DNA of 64,000 bases, taken from the NCBI RefSeq assembly GCF_029946145.1, contig NZ_JAQSDY010000022.1:101873-165872 (forward strand), written 5' to 3'. This document shows positions 26,463-34,247 of the stretch, piece by piece. The notes under the pieces are model-generated. The model had not been told where the DNA came from and searched no databases. It worked only from the letters and a program-made list of their open reading frames with translations. The first letter of the stretch is position 1. Each line of letters starts with the position of its first letter. This stretch comes from Brevundimonas sp. Its GTDB lineage: Bacteria > Pseudomonadota > Alphaproteobacteria > Caulobacterales > Caulobacteraceae. The position numbers and the translations under genes were made by a program.

Positions 26463-26591
26463 CCGCTCATCCCCGCGAAAGCGGGGACCCAGCGCTTTGG
26501 GCTACCGGCGAAACCGGCTTCGCGCTGACATCAGTCCCACGCACCAGGCCTTACGAAAGGACCGGGTCCCCGCTTTCGCGGGGATGAGCGG
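26463..26591. repeat. Palindromic element with 28-bp terminal inverted repeats, copy A
   Basis: Left arm 26463-26490 and right arm 26564-26591 are perfect reverse complements. Each arm is itself a hairpin (CCCCGC-GAAA-GCGGGG flanked by CTCAT and ACCC). The interior of 73 bases is unlike the interiors of copies B and C. It lies between a SRPBCC gene and the convergent 2Fe-2S protein gene. Confidence 0.92.
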
Positions 26592-26604
26592 TTGAAGCTG
26601 TGCG

Positions 26605-26955
26605 TCACCCTTCGCCGACCACCCTGAAGCTCGGCTTCAGCCGGCGGTCGTCGTCCAACCCCAGCCGCGCCTTGACCTCGAACAGGTCCGCGCCGGCCGG
26701 CACGATCAGCAGGGCCTTGGGGTTGGCCGCGTTGACGGCGACGACCGCATTCTTCGGACAGATGTCGAAACAGTTGGTCTCCTTGACCACCAGCTCGGCC
26801 TTCCTGCCCTTTCCGGCCTTCAGATATTTGCGCAGGGCCTTCTTCAGCGTCCTGTCGCCGTCTGGGCCGAAGCCCTTTCCATTCAGACGCTTCGAGCATT
26901 TGCGGCAGACCAGCACCATGTCGCGCCACTGGGTCTTCGCGGTCTTGATGGCCAT
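26605..26955 (-). CDS. Thioredoxin-like [2Fe-2S] ferredoxin-family protein
   Basis: This is a 116-residue protein starting at ATG 26953-26955 (MAIKTAKTQW). It has cysteines in the arrangement CRKC near the N-terminus and CFDIC near residue 68, as in thioredoxin-like 2Fe-2S ferredoxins (complex I 24-kDa/Shethna type). A basic segment (LKKALRKYLKAGKGRK) lies between them. It is likely a small electron carrier or a metal-binding protein. The ORF is open 18 codons further upstream, but MAIK is next to a better start context. Its partner is unknown. Confidence 0.8.
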   Translation of the reverse strand: MAIKTAKTQWRDMVLVCRKCSKRLNGKGFGPDGDRTLKKALRKYLKAGKGRKAELVVKETNCFDICPKNAVVAVNAANPKALLIVPAGADLFEVKARLGLDDDRRLKPSFRVVGEG

Positions 26956-27038
26956 GCGCGCCAGTTTGCCTGGCGCGCGCCCTTGCGCAAGAGCGGCGGC
27001 TTTGCGCACCCTGCGGCCTTCCAGCCATCGGGGACGCC

Positions 27039-28361
27039 ATGACCATCCGCCGCCTGCTTGCCGCCTCCAGCCTGGCGCTGGTCCTGTCCGCCGGCCTGGC
27101 GCATGCCCAGACCGGCCCGATCGCCCTGGAGCGGGTCGAGGCGGCGGTGACGGCCGAGACGCCCCGGGTCGTCGCCTGGCGCCGCGATCTCCACGCCAAC
27201 CCCGAGCTCGGATTCGCCGAAACCCGCACCGCCGCCATGGTCGCCGCGCATCTGCGCGCGCTGGGGATGGAGGTCCGCACGGGCGTCGGCAAGACCGGCG
27301 TCGTGGGCGTGCTGCGCGGCGGGCGGCCGGGCCGGACGGTGGCCCTGCGCGCCGACATGGACGCCCTGCCGGTGCTGGAGGCGACCGGCCTGCCCTTCGC
27401 CTCGACCGCGACCGGGACCTATCAGGGCGATACGGTGCCCGTGGCCCACGCCTGCGGCCACGACGCCCATGTCGCCATGCTGATGGGCGCCGCCGAGGTG
27501 CTGGCCGGCCTGAAGGCCGACATCGCCGGGACCGTGGTCTTCATCTTCCAGCCGGCGGAGGAGGGGGCCCCTCCGGGCGAACCCAAGGGCGGCGCCGCCC
27601 TGATGATCGACGAAGGGGCGCTGGAGAATCCCACGCCCGACGCCATCTTCGGCCTGCATGTCGTACCGGGCCGGCCGGGCACGGTCTTCTACCGGCCGCA
27701 GGGATTCATGGCGGCCTCGGACCGGATCGACATCGTCCTGCACGGCCGCCAGACCCACGGCGCCTGGCCGTGGAAGGGCGTCGACGTCATCGCCGTCTCG
27801 GCCCAGATCATCCAGACGATCAACACCCTGACGGCGCGAACCATCGACCCGACGACGACGCCGACGGTCTTCACCATCGCCACGGTGGACGCGGGCGTCC
27901 GCTACAACATCATCCCGGAAGAGGCGACGCTGTCGGGCACGCTGCGCACCTTCGACATCGCCCAGCGCGATGATCTGGTGCGGCGGGCGGGCGTGGCCAT
28001 CGACAATGTCGCCGAAACCTTCGGCGCCACGGCCGAGTTCTCGGTCCGCCAGAACGCGGCGCTCACCTACAACAACGAGGAACTGTCAGCCTGGCTGGCC
28101 CCGGTCCTGACCGAGGCGGCGGGGGCGGCCAACGTCAACGCCGGCAGCCCGCCGACGACGGTCGCCGAGGACTTCAGCTATCTGTCCCAGGTCGTGCCAG
28201 GCGTCTTCTATCACCTGGGCGGTTCGAAGGACGGGGCCGATCCGGCGGCCTCGCCGCCCAACCATTCGCCGGGCTTCGACGTCAATGAATCGATCCTGCC
28301 GCTGGGGGTGAAGACCCATGTGCTGAGCGCGCTGCGGTTCCTGGAACGCCCGGCGCCCTGA
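27039..28361 (+). CDS. Secreted M20D-family amidohydrolase
   Basis: This is a 440-residue protein. The signal peptide ends in AHAQ (residue about 23). An M20D metallopeptidase core follows, with WRRDLHANPELGFAE, ALRADMDALPV, the metal-ligand motif HACGHDAHVAMLMGA, and QPAEEG. A dimerisation domain (about 220-330) holds THGAWPWKGVD. Family members hydrolyse N-acyl amino acids or hippurate; a periplasmic enzyme of this kind would deacylate scavenged amino acids. The C-terminus has AEDFSYLSQVVPG and the ligand His in NHSPGFDVNE, so the active site appears complete. Confidence 0.92.
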   Translation: MTIRRLLAASSLALVLSAGLAHAQTGPIALERVEAAVTAETPRVVAWRRDLHANPELGFAETRTAAMVAAHLRALGMEVRTGVGKTGVVGVLRGGRPGRTVALRADMDALPVLEATGLPFASTATGTYQGDTVPVAHACGHDAHVAMLMGAAEVLAGLKADIAGTVVFIFQPAEEGAPPGEPKGGAALMIDEGALENPTPDAIFGLHVVPGRPGTVFYRPQGFMAASDRIDIVLHGRQTHGAWPWKGVDVIAVSAQIIQTINTLTARTIDPTTTPTVFTIATVDAGVRYNIIPEEATLSGTLRTFDIAQRDDLVRRAGVAIDNVAETFGATAEFSVRQNAALTYNNEELSAWLAPVLTEAAGAANVNAGSPPTTVAEDFSYLSQVVPGVFYHLGGSKDGADPAASPPNHSPGFDVNESILPLGVKTHVLSALRFLERPAP

Positions 28362-28433
28362 GCCGAGGCAACCACGTTTCTCAACACCCCGGCAAGAACG
28401 CGGGCGCATCCTTGCCTGTCCTTCAGGGAGGGT

Positions 28434-28574
28434 GTGGTGCGGGAATTGCCAGTCCAGATGCCGCCGATGCGGCTTGAGCGGCGCGGCGGGACGCTGCGGG
28501 AGATTTTCTGGTTCCTCGTCGCCTTCGGGGCGATGTTCGGGGCCGCCATGCTGGGGCTGGACCTGCTGATCTAG
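28434..28574 (+). CDS. Small single-pass membrane protein
   Basis: This is a 46-residue frame starting GTG 28434 or GTG 28437, with a GGGAGG ribosome site at 28426-28432. It reads a basic N-terminus (RLERRGG) and one hydrophobic helix (EIFWFLVAFGAMFGAAMLGL). It is too short for most gene finders. The ribosome site and helix support a real gene, but coding is not proven. Its TAG stop and the dapE stop share the palindrome CTAG (28571-28574). Confidence 0.5.
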   Translation: MVRELPVQMPPMRLERRGGTLREIFWFLVAFGAMFGAAMLGLDLLI

Positions 28575-29731
28575 GCGCGCTGGAAAAACGTTCCGATCAC
28601 GCCGCGATAGACTTCGGTCAGGGCCTCGATCTCGGCCACCGGCGCCCGCTCGTCGATCTGGTGCATGGTCTGGCCGACCAGACCCAGTTCCAGCACCGGG
28701 CACATGGCGCGGATGAAGCGGGCGTCCGAGGTGCCGCCGGTGGTCGAGGCCTCGGGCCGTCGGCCGGTCGCGGCCTGGACGGCGTCCCGCACCCCCTCGA
28801 TGAACGGGCCCGGCCCGGTCAGGAAGGCGTCGCCCGAGCACAGATGCTCCAGCTCGATCCGCAGGCCCGACGCCGCCTGGGCCTCGCCCGCCATGGCGTT
28901 CAGCCAGGCGATCAGATCGTCGCCGGTGTGGCTGGGATTGAACCGGATGTTCAGCCGCGCCCTCGCCTCGGCCGGAATGACATTGGTCGCCGGATTGCCG
29001 ATGTCGATGGTGGTGATCTCGAGATTCGACGGGGGAAATTCCGGATAGCCGTGATCCAGCCTGTGGTCGTCCAGCCGGGCCAGCAGCTTCGCCAGCACCG
29101 GCGCGGGATTGGAGGCGCGATCCGGATAGGCGACGTGCCCCTGCTTGCCGTGGACGGTGATCCATGTGTTCAGCGAGCCGCGCCGCCCGACCTTGATCAT
29201 GTCGCCCAGAACCTGCGACGATGACGGCTCTCCGACCACGCAGGCGTCGATGACCTCGCCCTCGGCCATCAGGGTTTCGACCACCCGTCTGGTGCCGTGC
29301 AGGGCCGGGCCTTCCTCGTCGCCGGTGATCAGGAAGGACAGGCTGCCGGGGACCTCGCCCTCGGCCAGAACGTGAGAGACCGCGGCCACCCAGGCCGCGA
29401 TGCCGCCCTTCATGTCGACCGCGCCGCGACCATAGAGGACGCCGTCCTTGACCTCGGCCTCGAACGGGCCGGACGACCAGGCCTCGGTCGAACCGGTCGG
29501 CACCACATCGGTGTGGCCGGCGAAGCAGAGATTGGGGCTGGCCGTCCCCCGCCGCGCGTACAGGTTCTCAATCGTGTCGAACCTCATTCGCCGGCAGTGA
29601 AAGCCGAGGTCCGTCAGCACCTGCTCCAGCACGTCCATCGCGCCCGCGTCGGCGGGGGTGACCGAGGGTCTGCGGATCAGGTCGCGGGTCAGGGCGACAG
29701 GATCGATAACGGGAGTTGATGCGACGCTCAT
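28571..29731 (-). CDS. dapE: Succinyl-diaminopimelate desuccinylase
   Basis: This is a 386-residue DapE. ATG 29729-29731 begins MSVASTPVID. Motifs are CFAGHTDVVPTG (first zinc ligand), YGRGAVDMKGG, the catalytic Glu pair in ITGDEEGPALHG, and the C-terminal histidine in GQTMHQIDE. It hydrolyses N-succinyl-L,L-diaminopimelate to diaminopimelate in lysine and peptidoglycan synthesis. The frame is open a further 190 codons upstream as a shadow of the divergent cupin gene. Start codons of dapE and the cupin are 48 bases apart. Confidence 0.97.
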   Translation of the reverse strand: MSVASTPVIDPVALTRDLIRRPSVTPADAGAMDVLEQVLTDLGFHCRRMRFDTIENLYARRGTASPNLCFAGHTDVVPTGSTEAWSSGPFEAEVKDGVLYGRGAVDMKGGIAAWVAAVSHVLAEGEVPGSLSFLITGDEEGPALHGTRRVVETLMAEGEVIDACVVGEPSSSQVLGDMIKVGRRGSLNTWITVHGKQGHVAYPDRASNPAPVLAKLLARLDDHRLDHGYPEFPPSNLEITTIDIGNPATNVIPAEARARLNIRFNPSHTGDDLIAWLNAMAGEAQAASGLRIELEHLCSGDAFLTGPGPFIEGVRDAVQAATGRRPEASTTGGTSDARFIRAMCPVLELGLVGQTMHQIDERAPVAEIEALTEVYRGVIGTFFQRA

Positions 29732-29779
29732 AAGGCTATGCTTTACGGGGTTCGAACGATTGCGAGAAGGCTTCTCCCC

Positions 29780-30265
29780 ATGCCGAAGATCGACATCGAC
29801 GCCGCGCCCACGGGACACGGAACGGGCTATCCCGAGGAGTTCGCCGGCCCGTGCAAGCCGCGCCGCCGCTGGCGGCTGGGCGACGCGGTCGGACTGGACC
29901 AGTTCGGCGTCAACCTGCTGCGGCTCCCGGCCGGCGCCTGGTCGAGCCAGCGTCACTGGCATGAGGGCGAGGACGAGTTCGTCTGGGTCGTGTCGGGCGA
30001 GGTGGTGCTGGTCGAGGGCATGCCGGGCGAGGCGGGGGACGAAACGGTGCTGCGCGCCGGCGACTGCGCAGGCTTCAAGGCGGGCGTGCCCAACGGCCAC
30101 AAGATCGAGAACCGGTCCGACGCCGAAGCCGTTCTGCTCGAAGTCGGCACGCGCACGCCCGACGGCGACGCGGGCGACTATCCCGATATCGACATGGTCT
30201 TCCGGGAGGGCGGCTATTTCCACCGCGACGGAACCCCGTATCCGAAAGTTGACCGGCGCACGTGA
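29780..30265 (+). CDS. Cupin-domain protein
   Basis: This is a 161-residue single-cupin protein. Cupin motif 1 is RHWHEGEDEFVWVVSGEV (metal ligands His, His, Glu; third ligand region) and motif 2 is GVPNGHKIENRSD. It resembles small auxin-binding-type cupins with a possible enzyme or sugar-binding role. ATG 29780 is preferred, but ATG 29738 is in frame and would add 14 residues. The stop overlaps the start of the MFS gene (GTGA), so they form an operon. Confidence 0.88.
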   Translation: MPKIDIDAAPTGHGTGYPEEFAGPCKPRRRWRLGDAVGLDQFGVNLLRLPAGAWSSQRHWHEGEDEFVWVVSGEVVLVEGMPGEAGDETVLRAGDCAGFKAGVPNGHKIENRSDAEAVLLEVGTRTPDGDAGDYPDIDMVFREGGYFHRDGTPYPKVDRRT

Positions 30266-31545
30266 CGCAAACCATCGAGACCACCGAACCGGTCCAGCCG
30301 CCACCGCCGCCCGAGGGGCCCGCCAGTCCCTGGTCCATCCGCGACTTCCGCCTGCTGTGGGTCGGGCGGGTCGCGGCGGTGCTGGGCATCCAGATCCAGT
30401 CCTCGGCCCTGCTGTGGCAGGTCTATGAGATCGCGCGGCGCGACCATCCTATCGCCGAGGCCAGCCTGTATCTGGGCCTCGTCGGCCTGTGCCAGTTCCT
30501 TCCCCTGCTGGCCCTGACCCTGCCCGCCGGGGCCATGGCCGACCGGCGCGACCGCAAGAACACCGTCACCCTTTCCGTGATCGTCGAGGCCGGCTGCGCC
30601 GTCGGCTTCCTGCTCATGGCGCTGCACGGAAACCCGCCGCTCTGGGGGCTGCTGGCGGTGGCCGCCGTCTTCGGCGCCGCCCGCGCCTTCCTCGCCCCGG
30701 CCAGCCAGGCCTTCCTGCCCATGGTGGTCGGCCGCCGCGCCCTGCCGCCCGCCATCGCCGCCCAGTCGATCGCCTTCCAGACCGGAGCCATCGCGGGCCC
30801 GGCCCTGGGCGGACTGATCGTCGGCCTGTCCGTGCCCCTGGCCTATGCCTCGGCCCTCGCCATGTTCGCGGTCGGTATCGGCAGCCTGCTGCTGATCCGC
30901 ACCAGCGGCAAGCCGGCCCCGTCCCCCACACGCATCCCGGTGGTGGAACAGGTCAGGGAAGGTCTGGCCTATGTCTGGAATACGAAGATCGTGCTCGGCG
31001 CCATCTCGCTGGACCTGATCGTGGTGCTGCTGGCCGGCGTCGCCCTGCTGACCCCCATCTTCGCCCGCGACATCCTGCACGTCGGCCCCGAAGGCTTCGG
31101 CCTGCTCCGCGCCTCGTTCGGCGCCGGGGCGTTGCTGGTGGCGCTGTATCTCAGCCGCTTCCCGATCGTGAAGCACGCCGGAAAATGGATGTTCGCATCG
31201 GTCGCCGTCTTCGGCGTCTGCACCCTGACCTTCGGCCTGTCGACCAGCGTCTGGCTCTCGGGCACCGTGCTGTTCCTCGGCGGGGCGGCCGACATGATCA
31301 GCGTCAACATCCGCCAGACCCTGATCCAGCTGTCCACGCCCGACCATATGCGCGGCCGGGTCAGCTCGGTCTCCATGCTGTTCATCGGCGCCTCGAATGA
31401 ATTGGGCGAGGCCTATTCGGGCGTGGCGGTGCGCTTCCTTGGGCCCATCGGGGCGGCGGTGTTCGGCGGCATTGGAGCGCTGACCGCGACGGGGTTATGG
31501 GCGAAACTGTTCCCCGATCTCCGGAAGGCGGATCGGCTGGAGTGA
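30262..31545 (+). CDS. MFS transporter of the enterobactin-exporter type
   Basis: This is a 427-residue MFS_3-type protein with 12 helices. It has FRLLWVGRVAAVLG at helix 1, GAMADRRDRKNT in loop 2-3 and RASFGAGALLVALYLSR. The nearest named relatives are EntS-like siderophore or drug exporters. No siderophore gene is nearby. It overlaps the cupin gene by 4 bases and is convergent with the dCTP deaminase across a palindromic element. Confidence 0.88.
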   Translation: MTQTIETTEPVQPPPPPEGPASPWSIRDFRLLWVGRVAAVLGIQIQSSALLWQVYEIARRDHPIAEASLYLGLVGLCQFLPLLALTLPAGAMADRRDRKNTVTLSVIVEAGCAVGFLLMALHGNPPLWGLLAVAAVFGAARAFLAPASQAFLPMVVGRRALPPAIAAQSIAFQTGAIAGPALGGLIVGLSVPLAYASALAMFAVGIGSLLLIRTSGKPAPSPTRIPVVEQVREGLAYVWNTKIVLGAISLDLIVVLLAGVALLTPIFARDILHVGPEGFGLLRASFGAGALLVALYLSRFPIVKHAGKWMFASVAVFGVCTLTFGLSTSVWLSGTVLFLGGAADMISVNIRQTLIQLSTPDHMRGRVSSVSMLFIGASNELGEAYSGVAVRFLGPIGAAVFGGIGALTATGLWAKLFPDLRKADRLE

Positions 31546-31554
31546 CGAGTGTGT

Positions 31555-31700
31555 TCTCCCTCCCCCTCCGGGGGAGGGTGGTCGCGAAGCGACCGGGTGG
31601 GGAGGGCTCGGCGACGAGAGCGCCGGCGCTTGTCTCGCCGAAGCGTCCCCACCCCGCCGCCGCTGCGCGGCGCCGACCCTCCCCCGGAGGGGGAGGGAGA
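31555..31700. repeat. Nested palindromic element with 24-bp outer arms (intergenic copy)
   Basis: Outer arms 31555-31578 and 31677-31700 are perfect 24-bp reverse complements (TCTCCCTCCCCCTCC core). Inside the left arm is a GGTCGC-GAA-GCGACC hairpin (31580-31594), then inner arms GGGTGGGGA (31595-31603) and TCCCCACCC (31646-31654). It lies between convergent genes. The element inside the DEXH helicase gene at 52013-52170 has the same architecture. Confidence 0.88.
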
Positions 31701-31713
31701 GCCAAGGGTTACC

Positions 31714-32745
31714 TCACCCCCACGGCCGGAAATGCTTCGACAGCTTCAGCCCCTGCCGCTGGTAGTGGCTGCCGCCCTCGCCATACAGCCGCGTCGGGCG
31801 TTCGGTCAGCGGCTCATAGACCAGCCGGGCGACGATCTGGCCGTGCTCCAGCAGAAAGGGCGTGTCGTGCGTCCGCACCTCCAGCACGCCCTTGGAGCCC
31901 GCCCCGTGCGCCTCGTCGGTGCCGAAGCCGGGATCGAAGAAGCCCGCATAGTGGACCCGGAATTCCCCCACCGACGGATCGATCGGCGTCATCTCGGCGG
32001 CCTGGTCGACCGGGATCTCGACGTCGTCGCTCGAGGCCAGGATGTAGAATTCGCCCGGGTCCAGCAGCAGTTCGCCACGACGCAGGGTCAGCGGCTCCCA
32101 GAAGTCGCGCGGATCGTGGCCGTCGATGTTGTCGAGGTCGATCACCCCGGCATGGCGCCGCCCGCGGAAGCCGACCACCGCCCCGTCGCCGCCCTGAAGC
32201 TCGACGCCGACGCTGCGGGTCTCCAGCTTCGGCGGCTCGCCGGCCTTGAGCCGCAGCTGGTTCAGCCGCGTCCCCGGCCGCACCAGGATGGGGAAGGTCT
32301 GGGGCGAGATCTCCAGATACAGCGCCCCCTCATAGCCCTCGGCCACGTCGTCGAAACTGGCCCCCCGGTCGGTCAGCAGGCGCACGAACACATCGACCCG
32401 ACCGGTCGAGCTCTTGGGGTTGGCCCGCGCGATCAGACCTTTCGGCAGGCTCAGCCGCTCCTGCAGCCGGGCGATATAGACGCAGCCGCGCTCCAGCACG
32501 ACGCCGCCCGACAGGTCGATGCGGTGCATGGAGACGTCGGCGATGCGGTCCTCGACCGTCCGCTTTCCGGGCAGGAACGACGCGCGCACGCGCCACGCCT
32601 CGTCCGACAGCCGCAGGTCCAGACTGGCCGGCTGCACCTGATCGGCGTCGAAGGGGGTGTCCGAAGCGATCGCGCCGCCGGCGATCAGGGCCTCGATGGA
32701 CTGGCACGGCAGGATGCCGGCTACGGAGAGGTCGAAGGTCTGCAT
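31714..32745 (-). CDS. dcd: 2'-deoxycytidine 5'-triphosphate deaminase, double-length form
   Basis: This is a 343-residue protein, roughly twice the length of E. coli Dcd. It has two dUTPase-like halves. The N-terminal half has QPASLDLRLS and RANPKSSTGRVDVFVR (catalytic substrate-binding stretch). The C-terminal half has FILASSDDVEIP, GFFDPGFG and EHGQIVARLVYEPL. This duplicated form is typical of alphaproteobacteria. It deaminates dCTP to dUTP for dTTP synthesis. It is divergent from apaG, about 93 bases apart. Confidence 0.92.
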   Translation of the reverse strand: MQTFDLSVAGILPCQSIEALIAGGAIASDTPFDADQVQPASLDLRLSDEAWRVRASFLPGKRTVEDRIADVSMHRIDLSGGVVLERGCVYIARLQERLSLPKGLIARANPKSSTGRVDVFVRLLTDRGASFDDVAEGYEGALYLEISPQTFPILVRPGTRLNQLRLKAGEPPKLETRSVGVELQGGDGAVVGFRGRRHAGVIDLDNIDGHDPRDFWEPLTLRRGELLLDPGEFYILASSDDVEIPVDQAAEMTPIDPSVGEFRVHYAGFFDPGFGTDEAHGAGSKGVLEVRTHDTPFLLEHGQIVARLVYEPLTERPTRLYGEGGSHYQRQGLKLSKHFRPWG

Positions 32746-32838
32746 CCGTCCGGCTTACACGATTTTTCGCCGCGTCTCCCCTGTCCAGCGACGCACGGCG
32801 GCGCTTGACGCGGGGACGGGTTGCACGACCATTGCCGA

Positions 32839-33246
32839 ATGCATGACGCCCGCGCCTATGAAGCCGAAACCGAGGGGATCGTGGTCCGCGTGCGGCCCAG
32901 CTATCTGGCCGGCCAGTCCGATCCCGAGGGTGGGCGCTGGGTCTGGGCCTATCAGGTGGAGATCGTGAACCTGAGCGGCGTCCCGGTTCAGCTGATGGCG
33001 CGCCGCTGGGAGATCACCGACGCCCTGGGCCATGTCGAGGAGGTGCGCGGCGCCGGCGTGGTCGGCGAACAGCCCACCATCCAGCCGGGCGACAGCTATT
33101 CCTACGCCTCGGGCTGCCCGCTGGGCACGGCCTCGGGCTCGATGGCCGGCGGCTACTATATGACCGACCCGTCCGGGCGCTCGTTCGAGGTCGCCATTCC
33201 GGCCTTCAGCCTGGACGTGCCGGGCGATCGCAGGGTGCTGAACTGA
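32839..33246 (+). CDS. apaG: ApaG family protein
   Basis: This is a 135-residue ApaG/YiiM-type beta-sandwich protein. It has [32 protein letters not shown] (family region, in part), the [15 protein letters not shown] block, [12 protein letters not shown] and [21 protein letters not shown] 32839 overlaps no other start, and MHDARAYEA is normal for the family. ApaG is linked with Co2+/Mg2+ resistance and Ap4A metabolism, but its activity is not settled. A CTAG element begins at its stop. Confidence 0.95.
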   Translation: MHDARAYEAETEGIVVRVRPSYLAGQSDPEGGRWVWAYQVEIVNLSGVPVQLMARRWEITDALGHVEEVRGAGVVGEQPTIQPGDSYSYASGCPLGTASGSMAGGYYMTDPSGRSFEVAIPAFSLDVPGDRRVLN

Positions 33247-33316
33247 GTGGCGAGTGGCTAGTGATTGGCGAAGCGGGCGCCGCCGCAGGATTCCCACTAG
33301 CCACTAGCCACTAGCC
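33246..33316. repeat. CTAG-heptad palindromic repeat element, copy 2
   Basis: Left arm GTGGCGAGTGGCTAGTGATTGGC (33246-33268, given here by position and its core GTGGCTAGTG), about 25 unique bases, right arm of three CACTAGC units (33293-33316). The block AGTGGCTAGTGATTGGC is identical to copy 1. It sits just after the apaG stop, on the 3' side of gcrA. Confidence 0.88.
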
Positions 33317-33347
33317 CGAGCGCTCGCGGATGCTCCAGGCAGGGAAG

Positions 33348-33416
33348 GGGGCTGCGTCAACCCGGAAAAGCGCAGCCCCGCCCCAGCGATCAGGGCCGCA
33401 TGCGGGTGCGGCCCTG
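33348..33416. terminator. Two strong GC hairpins between convergent apaG and gcrA
   Basis: GGGGCTGCG (33348-33356) pairs with CGCAGCCCC (33371-33379). CAGGGCCGCA (33391-33400) pairs perfectly with TGCGGCCCTG (33407-33416). No T-run follows either, so these may be 3' untranslated structures or terminators without a T-tract. A small RNA cannot be excluded. Confidence 0.45.
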
Positions 33417-33471
33417 AGGCGGAGGGCGGCTCTCTAGGAGCCTATGATGACAGCCGTGTGGCTGAATGGGG

Positions 33472-33981
33472 TCAGATGTAGCGCCGCAGCGAGCGCGCCA
33501 GGTCCGTCGCGCCGCGCTTGACCTGCGGCTGATAGGCGACGCGGGCGTGCTCGACGCAATAGACGCCTTCCGAAGAGCGGCGGCCGCAGAAGCTGAACTC
33601 GTTCGACGACGGATCGCCGATCGGCCATTTGCACATGTGGGCGCCGAGGGTCATCACCGTGGCCGTGCCGGGCAGGTCGGGCATCGGGGCCGGGACCGAC
33701 TGGGCCGTGGTCACGGCGCGCGGCTGAACCGCCTCGATGCGGCGCGGAGCCGACGGAGCCTGGGTCGGTTGCGTCGGGCGCGGACGCGACGGGCGGAAGG
33801 TGGCGCGCGCCGGCTGCGACGGAGCGGCCCGGCCCGACAGGCCGAGGCGGTGCACCTTGCCGATGACGGCGTTGCGGGTGACGCCGCCGCCCAGCTGTTT
33901 GGCGATCTGGCTGGCCGACTGGCCTTCCAGCCAGAGCTTCTTCAGCGCGCCGACGCGGTCTTCTGTCCAGCCTGCGGTCAT
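33472..33981 (-). CDS. gcrA: Cell-cycle transcription regulator GcrA
   Basis: This is a 169-residue GcrA. The DNA-binding domain (residues about 4-48) has GWTEDRVGALKKLWLEG, then SASQIAKQLGGGVTRNAVIGK and VHRLGLSGRA. After a Pro/Ala/Arg linker, the conserved C-terminal domain (about 110-169) has CKWPIGDP, FCGR and YCVEHARVAYQP, which contacts sigma-70. GcrA works with CcrM: it activates genes whose promoters carry methylated GANTC. ATG 33979-33981 (MTAGWTED) is preferred over an upstream in-frame start. Two GANTC sites lie upstream (34002-34006 and 34089-34093). CTAG elements flank the gene on both sides. Confidence 0.97.
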   Translation of the reverse strand: MTAGWTEDRVGALKKLWLEGQSASQIAKQLGGGVTRNAVIGKVHRLGLSGRAAPSQPARATFRPSRPRPTQPTQAPSAPRRIEAVQPRAVTTAQSVPAPMPDLPGTATVMTLGAHMCKWPIGDPSSNEFSFCGRRSSEGVYCVEHARVAYQPQVKRGATDLARSLRRYI

Positions 33982-34001
33982 AGCCAACCCTCCGGGTCTC
34001 G

Positions 34002-34093
34002 GATTCAATATATGGGGTCCAGACGTCCCTCCCGGGGCCTCGACCTACCACTAATCGTAAACGAGCCCTTACCGGACGCAAGATGTGCGAATC
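34002..34093. promoter_or_regulatory. Two GANTC (CcrM) sites upstream of gcrA
   Basis: GATTC at 34002-34006 and GAATC at 34089-34093 are 20 and 108 bases before the gcrA ATG. GANTC is the CcrM methylation site, and GcrA binding depends on it, so methylation state could feed back on gcrA. No clear CtrA (TTAA-N7-TTAA) or DnaA site was found here. Confidence 0.4.
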
Positions 34094-34145
34094 AGTCCGT
34101 CCACAGGAACCAGATGTAGGGATGGTTAACGAGGGCGGCTTCGTC

Positions 34146-34205
34146 GAGTGGCTAGTGGCCGTGACGTGGCTCCAGTACCCACTAGCCACTAGCCACTAAT
34201 CACTC
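34146..34205. repeat. CTAG-heptad palindromic repeat element, copy 3
   Basis: Left arm GAGTGGCTAGTGGCC (34146-34160), about 16 bases, right arm CACTAGCCACTAGCC then ACTAATCACTC (34180-34205). The right arm is the reverse complement of the GAGTGATTAGTGGCTAGTG type arm seen in copies 1 and 2. It lies on the 5' side of gcrA, just upstream of the ABC permease gene. Confidence 0.85.
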
Positions 34206-34247
34206 TCGCCCTTGCATCCGCCCCCGCCACCCCGCATCTCCCCGCCC

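Noticed and set aside
26463..26591. Terminal inverted repeats considered as an insertion sequence
   Set aside because: The interior of 73 bases has no transposase reading frame, and no target-site duplication was obvious; treated as a non-autonomous or REP-type repeat.
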